Source: Tissierella pigra | Lineage (GTDB): Bacteria > Bacillota > Clostridia > Tissierellales > Tissierellaceae | NCBI RefSeq assembly: GCF_009695605.1 | Contig: NZ_VUNQ01000032.1 | Coordinates: forward strand, 1 to 39,210 | Length of the DNA: 39,210 bases | Reading direction: 5' to 3' | Part shown: positions 27,514 to 35,701 of the stretch, piece after piece | Numbering within the stretch: the first letter of the stretch is position 1 | How the letters are laid out: every line of letters starts with the position of its first letter | Translations under genes and position numbers: made by a program | The notes under the pieces: model-generated | What the model was told of the DNA's origin: nothing | Database searches by the model: none | What the model saw: the letters and a program-made list of their open reading frames with translations, nothing else

Positions 27514-28515
27514 TTATTTCTCTAATGATTTTATTGCATTATTCACATAAGACATATCAATTACATTTTCATATCCAATAGGGTTTTCAATAATTCCTTG
27601 TTCTAAGCAAAAACCTTCGATTGCATTATAGCCTTCTTCGGAAAAGAAACCATCGTTAGAAAGTGACCCTCTCAATATGCCAACAATTTCAACTAAATCT
27701 TTACCTTCAAACATAGGAGAAACTAATTTCGCAAGTTCTTCATCAGTATGCTCTGATTGCCATGCCATAGCTTTTATAACAGCATTTACAAATTTTTGAA
27801 CTGTTTCAGGATTTTTTTCTGCAAACTCCTTAGTAACTGTGACCATTTGTGATTCATAGTACTTAGAACCATAAAGTGCCTCATGCTGTATAGGATCCGA
27901 GGTATTAATTAAAATATTGGCATTTAGATTTTTAAGTTCATTAATATGAATTCCATCAAAAAATGATGCAGCTATACTTCCTTGCTCAAGTGCAACCAAA
28001 GCAGCTCCATACTCCATATTTATCCATTCAACATCATTTTCAGAAAGTCCCGCTTCTTCTAAAACAGAAAGAACAAATGAATAAGGAGCAGAACCTGGCA
28101 TACCAGCAAAAATCGTCTTACCTCTTAATTGTTCAACGCTTGTTATTTCAGAATTTCCAGCAAAAATATATTGTTTATTCTTTACTGTTGAAATAACAAT
28201 CTTAGACTCTAAGCCCTCTTCAAAAGCACGAAGTACCGGCTCAGTAGATAACATACAAAATTGTGAATCTCCTGCATGCATTCCTTGGAAAGCTATTGGC
28301 CCATCTTTAAAAACAACCCATTCAGTATCTAAACCCTCTTCTTTAAAGTAGCCTAACATTTCAGCTGCATATACAGGAATCCAAGACTCTCCTCTCATTT
28401 CTGATATTACAATTTTTGTAAGATCAGAATCATTATAAACACCTTTTGATGTGCATCCAGTAAATACTCCAGCTACTAAACAAATTAAAAGTACGATAAT
28501 TATTGATTTTTTCAT
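27514..28515 (-). CDS. NMT1/SsuA-type substrate-binding lipoprotein
   Basis: The 333-residue lipoprotein has a signal peptide with lipobox FTGC (Cys21). The mature part has the NMT1/THI5-like fold: VYAAEMLGYFKEEGLDTEWV, then GAALVALEQGSIAASFFDG and EKNPETVQKFVNAVIKAM. The class includes receptors for sulfonates, nitrate, pyrimidine precursors of thiamine and riboflavin; the ligand cannot be read from sequence. It lies between the permease gene and the ATPase gene. Confidence 0.9.
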   Translation of the reverse strand: MKKSIIIVLLICLVAGVFTGCTSKGVYNDSDLTKIVISEMRGESWIPVYAAEMLGYFKEEGLDTEWVVFKDGPIAFQGMHAGDSQFCMLSTEPVLRAFEEGLESKIVISTVKNKQYIFAGNSEITSVEQLRGKTIFAGMPGSAPYSFVLSVLEEAGLSENDVEWINMEYGAALVALEQGSIAASFFDGIHINELKNLNANILINTSDPIQHEALYGSKYYESQMVTVTKEFAEKNPETVQKFVNAVIKAMAWQSEHTDEELAKLVSPMFEGKDLVEIVGILRGSLSNDGFFSEEGYNAIEGFCLEQGIIENPIGYENVIDMSYVNNAIKSLEK

Positions 28516-28541
28516 ATTCTGCCTCCTTATTTAATTAGATT

Positions 28542-29339
28542 TTATGTATTTTTTTCATGATGTAGAGATAATCTTGTAACTGCTCTCCAACGCAGTAAAT
28601 ATGCTTCAATCTTATCAAGAATAAAATTAAGAATAATACCTACTATTAATAAAATAAAAATACATGACATAACACGAGCAATTTTAAAATATGATGACGC
28701 ATAAGCAATCATCCATCCAAACCCTGCCGAAGCCCCCATAAATTCTCCAATGATTGCACCAATTAAAGAAGCCCCTACACCATTACGAATGCCAGCTATT
28801 ATCCAAGGCATACTAGATGGTAACACGACATGGTATATTGTTTGTATCGTTCCTGCACCTAGTAAGTTCGCGGATTCAATGAGCTTGGGTTCTACATTTT
28901 GAATACCTGCATAAGTAGAGAAAAAAACATTGAAAAAGACCATTAATGCTGCAAGAAATATCTTTGATGTTAGACCCAGTCCAAACCATAATATATATAC
29001 TGGTGCTAGTGTAAGTTGAGGTACACCATGAATAGCTGTAATTATCGGTAAAAAAATTTTACCTAATGATTGTACTTGTCCAAATAATAGTCCAACAAAA
29101 ATTCCTATAATAGTACCATAAAACAATCCAGCAAGTGCTTCACGTAAGGTTATAGATGTATGTTTTACTAAGTCTCCACTCAAAAAAAATTGTTTTAAAT
29201 CTAAAATAATCTCACTTGGATAACTTGTAAAAAAAGCATTATAGAGCTTTAATTTAGCAGCAATTTCCCAGAAAGATATAAATAGAATAACAATCAATAT
29301 CCTTGTGATAACTATAAGATTATTTTTTCTCTTCTCCAT
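28542..29339 (-). CDS. ABC importer permease (SsuC/TauC type)
   Basis: A roughly 265-residue membrane protein with about six hydrophobic helices and the EAA-loop region (GAGTIQTIYHVVLPSSMPWI) that docks the ATPase. ATG at 29339 (MEKRKNNLIVI) is chosen because AAAGGATGG precedes it; a TTG start nine codons upstream is less likely. It is the first gene of the transporter-desulfidase operon. No convincing promoter was identified before it. Confidence 0.92.
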   Translation of the reverse strand: MEKRKNNLIVITRILIVILFISFWEIAAKLKLYNAFFTSYPSEIILDLKQFFLSGDLVKHTSITLREALAGLFYGTIIGIFVGLLFGQVQSLGKIFLPIITAIHGVPQLTLAPVYILWFGLGLTSKIFLAALMVFFNVFFSTYAGIQNVEPKLIESANLLGAGTIQTIYHVVLPSSMPWIIAGIRNGVGASLIGAIIGEFMGASAGFGWMIAYASSYFKIARVMSCIFILLIVGIILNFILDKIEAYLLRWRAVTRLSLHHEKNT

Positions 29340-29665
29340 AATCACCATCCTTTCATCTTGATCCAAAATTGTCGAGTATTGTCAATAACATCACGCTGTA
29401 TACATATAATAATCTATCACTATAAGATATTGAAGTGTTATTAAAAAAGATAATAGCAATTAAATTGCTATTATCTTTTTTAATAATATAATTTTAGGTA
29501 GCCTTGATATTGTGGCGTTGTTTAATGTATGTTGGAGTAATTTATTTGTCAGTATTAATGATAGATTAACATAATTGCTGGAGTTTTTATATTTGTAAAT
29601 TTTAACTAGCACAACGAGTTACATTATCATTTTAAAAAGTTAAATAATAAAATATAAAAATATGT
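29340..29665. other. Gene-free region between ABC operon and tRNA cluster
   Basis: No reading frame with a ribosome site is seen on either strand. The main feature is the long hairpin at 29438-29486. A 14-base word ATTGCTGGAGTTTT at about 29573 also occurs at 24367, in the second leader terminator of the B12 operon; here it has no pairing partner. Confidence 0.5.
29438..29486. terminator. Perfect 23-bp-arm hairpin with T-run
   Basis: Arms 29438-29460 and 29464-29486 are perfectly complementary, and the stem has A-run/T-run flanks like a terminator. It lies between divergent transcription units (permease operon to the left, tRNA genes to the right), where no terminator is expected. It may be an attenuator for the ABC operon or end an unannotated small RNA. 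Confidence 0.7.
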
Positions 29666-29694
29666 TTGACAAATATAATAATCCATGTTAATAT
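29666..29694 (+). promoter_or_regulatory. Promoter of the tRNA cluster
   Basis: TTGACA (29666-29671) and TAATAT (29689-29694) are spaced 17 bases apart, about 30 bases before tRNA-Glu. Confidence 0.85.
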
Positions 29695-29723
29695 TAAGAA
29701 GGTTGTCTTTAGACGACTCATAT

Positions 29724-29798
29724 GGCCCCATGGTCAAGCGGTTAAGACATCGCCCTTTCACGGCGGTAACCCGGGTTCGAATCCCGGTGGGGTCACCA
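29724..29798 (+). tRNA. tRNA-Glu (anticodon TTC)
   Basis: The acceptor stem GGCCCCA/TGGGGTC, the TTCGAAT T-loop, anticodon loop CTTTCAC and an encoded CCA end are all present. It has 75 bases. Confidence 0.97.
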
Positions 29799-29914
29799 TT
29801 ATGACCTAACACAGCGAACTAAGTTAAGTTGATGTAGGTCAAATGCAACGAGAACCAAATCTATACGGGTGTAACGAGTAAATAGATTTGAGTTTCGAGG
29901 CTGTAAAATATAAT
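29799..29914 (+). other. Structured spacer between tRNA-Glu and tRNA-Asp
   Basis: The 116-base spacer can form two hairpins: TGACCTA (29802-29808) with TAGGTCA (29835-29841), and CAAATCTAT (29856-29864) with ATAGATTTG (29882-29890). It repeats the word CAACGAG/TAACGAG. It is far longer than the 4-base gap between tRNA-Asp and tRNA-Thr. Confidence 0.55.
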
Positions 29915-29991
29915 GGCCTGGTAGTTCAGTTGGTTAGAATGCCAGCCTGTCACGCTGGAGGTCGAGGGTTCGAGTCCCTTCCAGGTCGCCA
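29915..29991 (+). tRNA. tRNA-Asp (anticodon GTC)
   Basis: Acceptor stem GGCCTGG/CCAGGTC, anticodon loop CTGTCAC, T-loop TTCGAGT and encoded CCA. It has 77 bases and lies 4 bases before tRNA-Thr. Confidence 0.97.
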
Positions 29992-29995
29992 TTAT

Positions 29996-30071
29996 GCTGG
30001 CGTAGCTCAATCGGCAGAGCAACTGACTTGTAATCAGTAGGTTGGGGGTTCAATTCCTCTCGCCAGCTCCA
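29996..30071 (+). tRNA. tRNA-Thr (anticodon TGT)
   Basis: Acceptor stem GCTGGCG/CGCCAGC, anticodon loop CTTGTAA, T-loop TTCAATT and encoded CCA. It has 76 bases and is the last of the cluster. Confidence 0.97.
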
Positions 30072-30079
30072 AACTTATC

Positions 30080-30115
30080 TTAAAGCCCTTGATAATCAAG
30101 GGCTTTAAGCGTTTT
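30080..30115 (+). terminator. Terminator of the tRNA cluster
   Basis: Stem TTAAAGCCCTTGA/TCAAGGGCTTTAA (30080-30108) with a 3-nt loop and a T-rich tail, 8 bases after tRNA-Thr. Confidence 0.85.
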
Positions 30116-30123
30116 ATCAAAAT

Positions 30124-30172
30124 AAAATGACACCGTATTTGAAATAAATATTTCAAATACGGTGTCATTTTT
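30124..30172. terminator. Bidirectional terminator between tRNA cluster and GNAT gene
   Basis: The stem AAAATGACACCGTATTTGAA with its exact complement spans 30124-30172 and has T-runs on both strands. It backs up tRNA termination and can end leftward transcription from the GNAT/tadA side. Confidence 0.85.
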
Positions 30173-30308
30173 GTGTTTTATATAAAAAATCATAAGGAAC
30201 ATTCCATGTATTGTTGTAATCACTTCAATTCTAGCAAATCCCACACTTTTTATATAATCACTAAGATAGTGTATTGAATAATCTATAACATAACATATCT
30301 TCTTAGGA

Positions 30309-31055
30309 CTATAATTTTTTTGAATATACCTCTGCCCATACTGGAAAAAAGCCAGCATTTATTGCAACATTCTTAGAATTAATATTAGATACTGATGTCC
30401 CATAAAAAGGTATCTTTCCACGCTTTAAAAGCTCCTGCTTTAATAATGCAACCAAATTTGTACCAATACCTTTTCCTCTATATTCAGGTAGCACATCAAT
30501 ACCAATTTGATATAAAGTTTTACTGTCTTCACTAGATCCTGCCATCCCCATGATATTGTCACCATCGTAAGCAGCAACTCCAAGAACATCTGGATAATTC
30601 TCATCAAAAACAAAAGCTTGCTCAAACCTACTATCATCTTTAAATTGTAATATCTCTTCCTTTTCAAACCACTTTATTGTAGTCATAGGCTTTATCTCAC
30701 AGGTAACAGGGTTTGGTAGATAAAAATGGGGCATCTCATCAATTTCATGGCCAAATTCTCTTAATTTATTATCTATCATCCTAAGATTACCGTAATCAAA
30801 CAACCAAAGTGCATTTTTCTTTAATATTTTCTCTTCAATCCAAGGTCTTATTTTCTCATCAGCACAAATTATTGCCTTACCACCGATAGTAATTATCTTT
30901 AGGAAGCATCCATCACTTTCATTGATACGCCTTCCCTCTAGGAGCTTGTTTTCAGTAATTATATTTTCCTCTTTTTTAAAGTCTGAAATCTGACAATTAT
31001 AATCAAGTGCCAGTTGTGTTTTTGCAATACTAAGTATTTCAGATTTTGTATACAT
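30309..31055 (-). CDS. GNAT-family N-acetyltransferase
   Basis: The 248-residue protein has an N-terminal domain of about 110 residues of unknown role, then a C-terminal GNAT fold. The acetyl-CoA loop is VLPEYRGKGIGTNLV (Arg-Gly-x-Gly-x-Gly), with a following SNINSKNVAINAGFFP block. The acceptor is unknown. ATG at 31055 is preceded by an AAGGGGG site. It follows tadA by 98 bases and may be a separate transcript. Confidence 0.85.
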   Translation of the reverse strand: MYTKSEILSIAKTQLALDYNCQISDFKKEENIITENKLLEGRRINESDGCFLKIITIGGKAIICADEKIRPWIEEKILKKNALWLFDYGNLRMIDNKLREFGHEIDEMPHFYLPNPVTCEIKPMTTIKWFEKEEILQFKDDSRFEQAFVFDENYPDVLGVAAYDGDNIMGMAGSSEDSKTLYQIGIDVLPEYRGKGIGTNLVALLKQELLKRGKIPFYGTSVSNINSKNVAINAGFFPVWAEVYSKKL

Positions 31056-31153
31056 ACTCTTATATCCCCCTTATATTTACATGCCTACTTTAACTCTTCT
31101 CAAGAAATATCATAATAATGACATTTAAAAAGCAATCAATTCTTTATTGAGAT

Positions 31154-31606
31154 CTATTTATTTTCCCTAAGCTCTCTAAAAAAGTCCGAGATTATGCTAC
31201 TGCATTCATCCTCCAATACACCAAATTCTACTTCTAATCTATGATTGAATTTAGGGTGATTAGTTAAGTCTTCTACAGTTCCGCAGCAACCTCTCTTAGG
31301 ATCTCTAGTTCCCATAACCAGTCTTCCTATTCTGGCATTAACTATTGCTCCTGCACACATTGCACAAGGTTCTAAAGTCACATACATAGTGCAATTAAGC
31401 AGCCTCCAAGCATCAAGATGCTTACTTGCCTCTTTGATTGCAAGGATTTCAGCATGGGCTGTCGGATCATTTAAAGTTTCCCTTTGATTATATCCCCTAC
31501 CAATTATTTCTCCTTCGTAAACAACAACAGCACCTACAGGTACTTCATAGATGCTGTAAGCTTTTTCTGCTTCTTTCAAAGCTTCTCTCATATATAAAAT
31601 ATCCAT
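31154..31606 (-). CDS. tadA: tRNA-adenosine(34) deaminase
   Basis: TadA converts A34 to inosine in the wobble position of tRNA-Arg(ACG). Catalytic zinc site: His51 and Glu53 (TAHAE), Cys81 and Cys84 (EPCAMC); the proton shuttle is Glu53. About 150 residues, normal length. ATG at 31606 is chosen because AAGGTG sits 6 bases before it; a GTG at 31615 lies inside that site. It follows the phosphatase gene by 48 bases and may share the hydS transcript. Confidence 0.96.
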   Translation of the reverse strand: MDILYMREALKEAEKAYSIYEVPVGAVVVYEGEIIGRGYNQRETLNDPTAHAEILAIKEASKHLDAWRLLNCTMYVTLEPCAMCAGAIVNARIGRLVMGTRDPKRGCCGTVEDLTNHPKFNHRLEVEFGVLEDECSSIISDFFRELRENK

Positions 31607-31654
31607 CAATATCACCTTACATTGCTAAATTTAGATATGCTTTTCATTTACATA

Positions 31655-32830
31655 TCAGCACATACTAATCTTTACCTTCTTGCCTATCTTTTCAAGATTT
31701 TCTCCTATATTCTGTACAAGTTTTAATTTTGACACCATATCAATTCCCGATTCTCCATCTTGATGGCTGTCATTTACAGCATTTCCTAAATATATATTTA
31801 TATCCGTTGCATCCTCAATTAACATACGTGCCAACATAGCTACACCATCTTTTCTCTTTTCCAGTTCAAGTAAAATAATAGCATTTTCTTCATATTCACG
31901 TATAAGCTTAGGAATATTTCTCAAGGTAATGATACCCTCTGTTACTAAATCTACCCCTTCTATTTTTGACATGGCAGGTATACTTTCAGATGAGGTATTA
32001 TCTATAGATATAATAGGCCTTTTTAAAAATTTAGCAACCATATTGGCTGTACTTCCTCCACATACAACATGTTTTCCTTTTTTTCCAAAGAACATATTCA
32101 ATATCTTATGATCTTCAGCGGGATTTTCAGGAGGTCCAATTATAATATTTACAGCTTTTCGTTCTCGAAGCTGCAATGTCAAAATCGTAGTGTCATCCTT
32201 AGGTTTTCCATCATAAAGGCTCAAGCAGGCATTCATTAAACGTGCTCCTAGCAGTGCCGCCGAAACTCCTGATCTATACCATTGCTCCAAAAGTCTTACA
32301 ACTTCATCATGTCCTAAACCTTCTCCAAACCCACTATCTAATCCTGCATTTGTAACTCCATCTGTCATTAGAAAAAGCATATCATCAAAATACAAAGGTA
32401 TAGTACTTTCCCAAATCTCTTTCTCTTGAATGAAAAAACGTGTAGCTTCATGTTTCACATATTTTCCTCCTCGAAGAAGTATAGCAGGAGGGTTATCAAA
32501 TTGTGTCAGGTATACCTTATATTTCTGTATTCTTGCAGCGACAAATGTAGCATATGCAAGCTTTCGTTCTCTGCAAATAGGTAATGTCTGCACTGTAGTA
32601 AAAATAGCATCCTCTAAAATCATACCTCCTGAAAGCAATGTACCTAATATTTGAGAAGTTAATGTTGCCAGTATATTTGCCTTTACTCCGCTTCCCAAAC
32701 CATCAGAAAGAACTACAGTGGTTCCATCCTCTGTAGTTTCTTTATAATAAAAGTCTCCACAAATACTTTCTGTATATTTATTATAGCTTAGCTTTGCAAA
32801 ATCTAGTACATAATCAAGCATATTAGCCAC
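31655..32830 (-). CDS. SpoIIE/PP2C-type phosphatase with extra C-terminal domain
   Basis: The 391-residue protein has a PP2C-like serine phosphatase domain (about 1-220) with metal-binding motifs SDGLGSG (42-48), MTDG (155-158) and KDDTT (211-215). The C-terminal approximately 170 residues form a second domain with IIIGPPENPAED and HVVCGGSTANMVA, of unknown function. There is no transmembrane region, unlike sporulation SpoIIE. It is 5 bases after hydS and so co-transcribed; the pair is a known arrangement for sensory [FeFe] hydrogenases and suggests control by protein dephosphorylation. Confidence 0.88.
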   Translation of the reverse strand: MANMLDYVLDFAKLSYNKYTESICGDFYYKETTEDGTTVVLSDGLGSGVKANILATLTSQILGTLLSGGMILEDAIFTTVQTLPICRERKLAYATFVAARIQKYKVYLTQFDNPPAILLRGGKYVKHEATRFFIQEKEIWESTIPLYFDDMLFLMTDGVTNAGLDSGFGEGLGHDEVVRLLEQWYRSGVSAALLGARLMNACLSLYDGKPKDDTTILTLQLRERKAVNIIIGPPENPAEDHKILNMFFGKKGKHVVCGGSTANMVAKFLKRPIISIDNTSSESIPAMSKIEGVDLVTEGIITLRNIPKLIREYEENAIILLELEKRKDGVAMLARMLIEDATDINIYLGNAVNDSHQDGESGIDMVSKLKLVQNIGENLEKIGKKVKISMC

Positions 32831-32835
32831 CTATC

Positions 32836-34521
32836 CTAAAAAATCTCGTCATCCATAAGTATTGTTTTTTTCAAGTCCATTATTGCCAACTTAGTTTTTG
32901 CAGCTGTTTCCCCTAAAAGAGATGCTATCTCATGTACTGTCCGTAACTGAGCCTCCACAATTTCATCAGCCATATTGGCTGAATTCATCTTTGCCTGACG
33001 AATCCTATTTTTCTCCATACGGAGCTGAGTAATATCCTTCATTACACAACTTATTATACTATTTGCCTTATCATATATAAGAGTCTGCTCCAGATATAGA
33101 CCGTATTCAGCAACGTATATATTTCTGCTTATCCTCTCTTCTCCACTTGCAATCAAATCAACAAAATTATACTCATCCAATATACGTGAAACAGGAGAGC
33201 CGAGAATGTCCTTAGGTGAAGATAGATGAAAAGCTTTACAAGTAGCATTGTTAATCATTATAACACACATATCAATATCCACAGCCAGTATAAGATTAGG
33301 AGATGACTCTATAACCTTATCTGCAAAGGATTCTGTACGGGCTTTCATAAAGGGTAGGCACATATTGATATCCGCTTTGTTCTGATAAATAGCCATAGCC
33401 TTTTCTCGACAGCTTGAATAACCGCATGAACCACAATTTAGTTCATCTTCCATAGTATTCTTTCCCATCTTCTTTAATATTGCAGATAGTTGCCACTCTG
33501 TAGGAGGCATACAAATTACTTTTTTATCGAAAAATTTTCGTTTTAATGGAAAATCAGCTTTCACATCAAAATCAGTATTATCTCCACTTTCATCTACTGC
33601 TTGCTTCTTAACCAATGTTTTCGCCAAAATCTGCCTATGTTGACTTTTTTGAAAAGATGGCCCTCCTATACAGCTACCAGTACAAGCACTCATTTCTATA
33701 AAATATCCTTTCAGATTACCTGAAACCACTTCCTGCAACGCATTTATACAATTTTCAATCCCATCAACTGCCATATATTGAAATTCACTTTCCTTTACCA
33801 TACTATCTGATATACCTCCACTATATGGAAAGGAACGAGATAGTTTTGGCATAGACACTAAATCATCTTCTTTAGGTTCTATACTAGAATTTCTAAACCA
33901 TCCTTCAAGCTCATCAAAGGTGATTACATAATCTGCTCCATTTTCACCACATTCTGCTTTCTTAGAAATACATGGACCAATAAATACCACTATAGCATTA
34001 GGATATAGCTCTTTTAACTTATTAGCACTTACCTGCATAGGAGATATTATTGGAGCCAAGAAATCCAAAGCCTCAGGAAAATGATGTTCAATATATAGAT
34101 TTATTGTAGTACAACAAGAGGATATGATCACGTCGTTCCATTTATCTTTGATTAATTTTTCATACTGACTTTTTACAACATATGCACCCTCTGCTGTTTC
34201 AGCAATATGTGAAAATCCAAGATTAATCAGTGCATCAGAAAAGCTTTTAAATGACGCCTTTGGATATGCAGTAATCCACGAAGGTGCTACTGTTGCCACA
34301 ATCTCACGTCCTTCACTAAGCAATTCCAAAATTTTAGGAATATCATTACTGTCCTCCTTTGCATTTTGGGGACAAATAACAGTACATGTTCCGCATAAAA
34401 TACATTCTGATTCAATGATTTGTGCTCGTCCATTTTTAACAGTTATAGATTTAACAGGACAATACCTGATACATTTATAACAATCCATACATTCAATTTC
34501 TTTAAAACTTAAAATTGCCAT
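32836..34521 (-). CDS. hydS: Sensory-type [FeFe] hydrogenase with PAS domain
   Basis: HydS-type proteins have an H-cluster hydrogenase domain fused to a sensor module. The 561-residue protein has two ferredoxin motifs at 11-51 (CMDCYKCIRYCP, CILCGTCTVICP). All four H-cluster cysteines are present: Cys136/137 (SSCCTT), Cys184 (GPCISKK), Cys280 and Cys284 (SACTGSC). A further four-cysteine Fe-S site follows (363, 366, 371, 388), then a PAS domain (about 400-500) and a helical C-terminus with VHEIASLLGETAA. The usual L1 Pro is replaced by Thr and the L2 Met by Gly, as in sensory rather than bidirectional enzymes. H2 or redox sensing is therefore inferred. Confidence 0.9.
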   Translation of the reverse strand: MAILSFKEIECMDCYKCIRYCPVKSITVKNGRAQIIESECILCGTCTVICPQNAKEDSNDIPKILELLSEGREIVATVAPSWITAYPKASFKSFSDALINLGFSHIAETAEGAYVVKSQYEKLIKDKWNDVIISSCCTTINLYIEHHFPEALDFLAPIISPMQVSANKLKELYPNAIVVFIGPCISKKAECGENGADYVITFDELEGWFRNSSIEPKEDDLVSMPKLSRSFPYSGGISDSMVKESEFQYMAVDGIENCINALQEVVSGNLKGYFIEMSACTGSCIGGPSFQKSQHRQILAKTLVKKQAVDESGDNTDFDVKADFPLKRKFFDKKVICMPPTEWQLSAILKKMGKNTMEDELNCGSCGYSSCREKAMAIYQNKADINMCLPFMKARTESFADKVIESSPNLILAVDIDMCVIMINNATCKAFHLSSPKDILGSPVSRILDEYNFVDLIASGEERISRNIYVAEYGLYLEQTLIYDKANSIISCVMKDITQLRMEKNRIRQAKMNSANMADEIVEAQLRTVHEIASLLGETAAKTKLAIMDLKKTILMDDEIF

Positions 34522-34639
34522 ATAATTCGCCTACTTTGAGATAGTTTATTTAATTTAATTATGAAAACTTATTACTGAATAAAAGAAAAATCTTAATTTC
34601 ATTCTTTATATTTCTATATTAAATCAACTGTTTGTTATA

Positions 34640-34668
34640 ATAATAACAGTATATATCTATACTGTCAA
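34640..34668 (-). promoter_or_regulatory. hydS promoter with embedded operator dyad
   Basis: On the minus strand TTGACA (34663-34668) and TATTAT (34640-34645) are 17 bases apart. A perfect 8-bp-arm dyad ACAGTATA-TATC-TATACTGT (34646-34665) fills the spacer and overlaps the -35 element, a classic repressor-site position. Confidence 0.8.
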
Positions 34669-34727
34669 GATAATGAAAATCCCTTCAAAGTACGCTTAAA
34701 ATGTAAAAATAATGTTGTTCAATCCTT

Positions 34728-35195
34728 TTATTCTTTAACCATTATATAGAATTCATCTCCAGACTTAGAATGATTAATAGTCTTTAATATTATAAAACCA
34801 GCTTTTTCATATAAACTAACTGCTCGTTTATTGAAGGAAGCAACTGTTAGTCGGTATTTTTCAGCTTTGAATTGCTTTTTAGCAAAGTCCATCCCAGTAT
34901 TTAAAAATGTATATCCTAATCCCCTTCCACATAAAATTGGCTTCATACCCAATCCAATATCCAATACTTCTTCAGAATATATATAGTCATTAGTTGGTAT
35001 TTGTGCGGATTTACCAAAACAAAAGTACCCAAATAATTGATTTTCATCATCTATAAAAACATAATAATCCCCACCCATAAGCTCAAGAATGGTTTCTAGA
35101 TTGTTTTCTAAACTATATATAGAATAGGGTTCTTCATAGATCCAATTTGAAATATTTTCAGCAAAATCTTTTGTCATTTCAGTAATTAAGCTCAT
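34728..35195 (-). CDS. GNAT-family acetyltransferase (RimI-like)
   Basis: The roughly 155-residue protein has the GNAT core: LDIGLGMKPILCGRGLGYTFL holds the acetyl-CoA loop, and ASFNKRAVSLYEKAGF is the conserved second half. ATG at 35195 is preferred because GGAGAG lies just before it, inside the longer frame. Substrate is unknown. It lies 42 bases downstream of the PPOX gene on the same strand. Confidence 0.85.
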   Translation of the reverse strand: MSLITEMTKDFAENISNWIYEEPYSIYSLENNLETILELMGGDYYVFIDDENQLFGYFCFGKSAQIPTNDYIYSEEVLDIGLGMKPILCGRGLGYTFLNTGMDFAKKQFKAEKYRLTVASFNKRAVSLYEKAGFIILKTINHSKSGDEFYIMVKE

Positions 35196-35237
35196 ATAAT
35201 CTCTCCATCTCAATTTATTCTAAAAATTCATATTTCT

Positions 35238-35678
35238 TTACAATACTCCCTCTGCTTCCTGCCAATCAACTAAAAGATTATATCGATTGGTCTTAAAACG
35301 CAGAACACAATATTCTGGGTCATCAGAACCCTTAAAATGTTGTCCCATTCCTGGATACCACATTTCCTCCTTCACAGCTGAATCTGTTACAATCTCAATA
35401 GTTCCTACTAAGGTTATATTATATGCACCATCTCTATTAAAGCATAGGCTGGCACGATTACAGTGTTCTATACGCTTTGCCTTGTTGCTTTTAAGCCCAG
35501 TACAAAATGTGATCCAATTAATTCCATCAGACTTTGATGCCGTAATAGTTGAAGCAGTAGGATAACCATCCTTGTCAATAAGTGCAAGAACACAATAAGG
35601 CTCTGAGCCTTCCAATAAATTATGAGCTGTATTCTTATCAATAATTTCTCCTGCTTTTTCAATAATCTCTTTACTCAT
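35238..35678 (-). CDS. Pyridoxamine 5'-phosphate oxidase-family protein
   Basis: A 146-residue split-barrel flavin-binding protein of the general-stress type. The core runs from SEPYCVLALIDKDGYPTAST through GLKSNKAKRIEHCNRASLCF to GTIEIVTD. It lacks the features needed to call true PNP oxidase. An ACGGAGGTG site precedes the ATG. It is 23 bases after the AlkZ-related gene, so the two are probably co-transcribed. Confidence 0.88.
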   Translation of the reverse strand: MSKEIIEKAGEIIDKNTAHNLLEGSEPYCVLALIDKDGYPTASTITASKSDGINWITFCTGLKSNKAKRIEHCNRASLCFNRDGAYNITLVGTIEIVTDSAVKEEMWYPGMGQHFKGSDDPEYCVLRFKTNRYNLLVDWQEAEGVL

Positions 35679-35701
35679 TTTGTCACCTCCGTAATAATTT
35701 T

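Noticed and set aside
24367-29586. 14-base word ATTGCTGGAGTTTT shared by the B12 leader terminator and the 29573 spacer
   Set aside because: Only one copy has its pairing arm, the rest of the regions are unrelated, and a single short match is not enough to claim a repeat.
29627-29812. 61-codon open frame antisense to tRNA-Glu
   Set aside because: It overlaps a clear tRNA and its promoter, so it is a chance frame.
30080-30358. Open frame of 92 codons on the minus strand below the GNAT gene
   Set aside because: It begins inside the GNAT gene and runs through two terminator hairpins, and its sequence has no family features or ribosome site.
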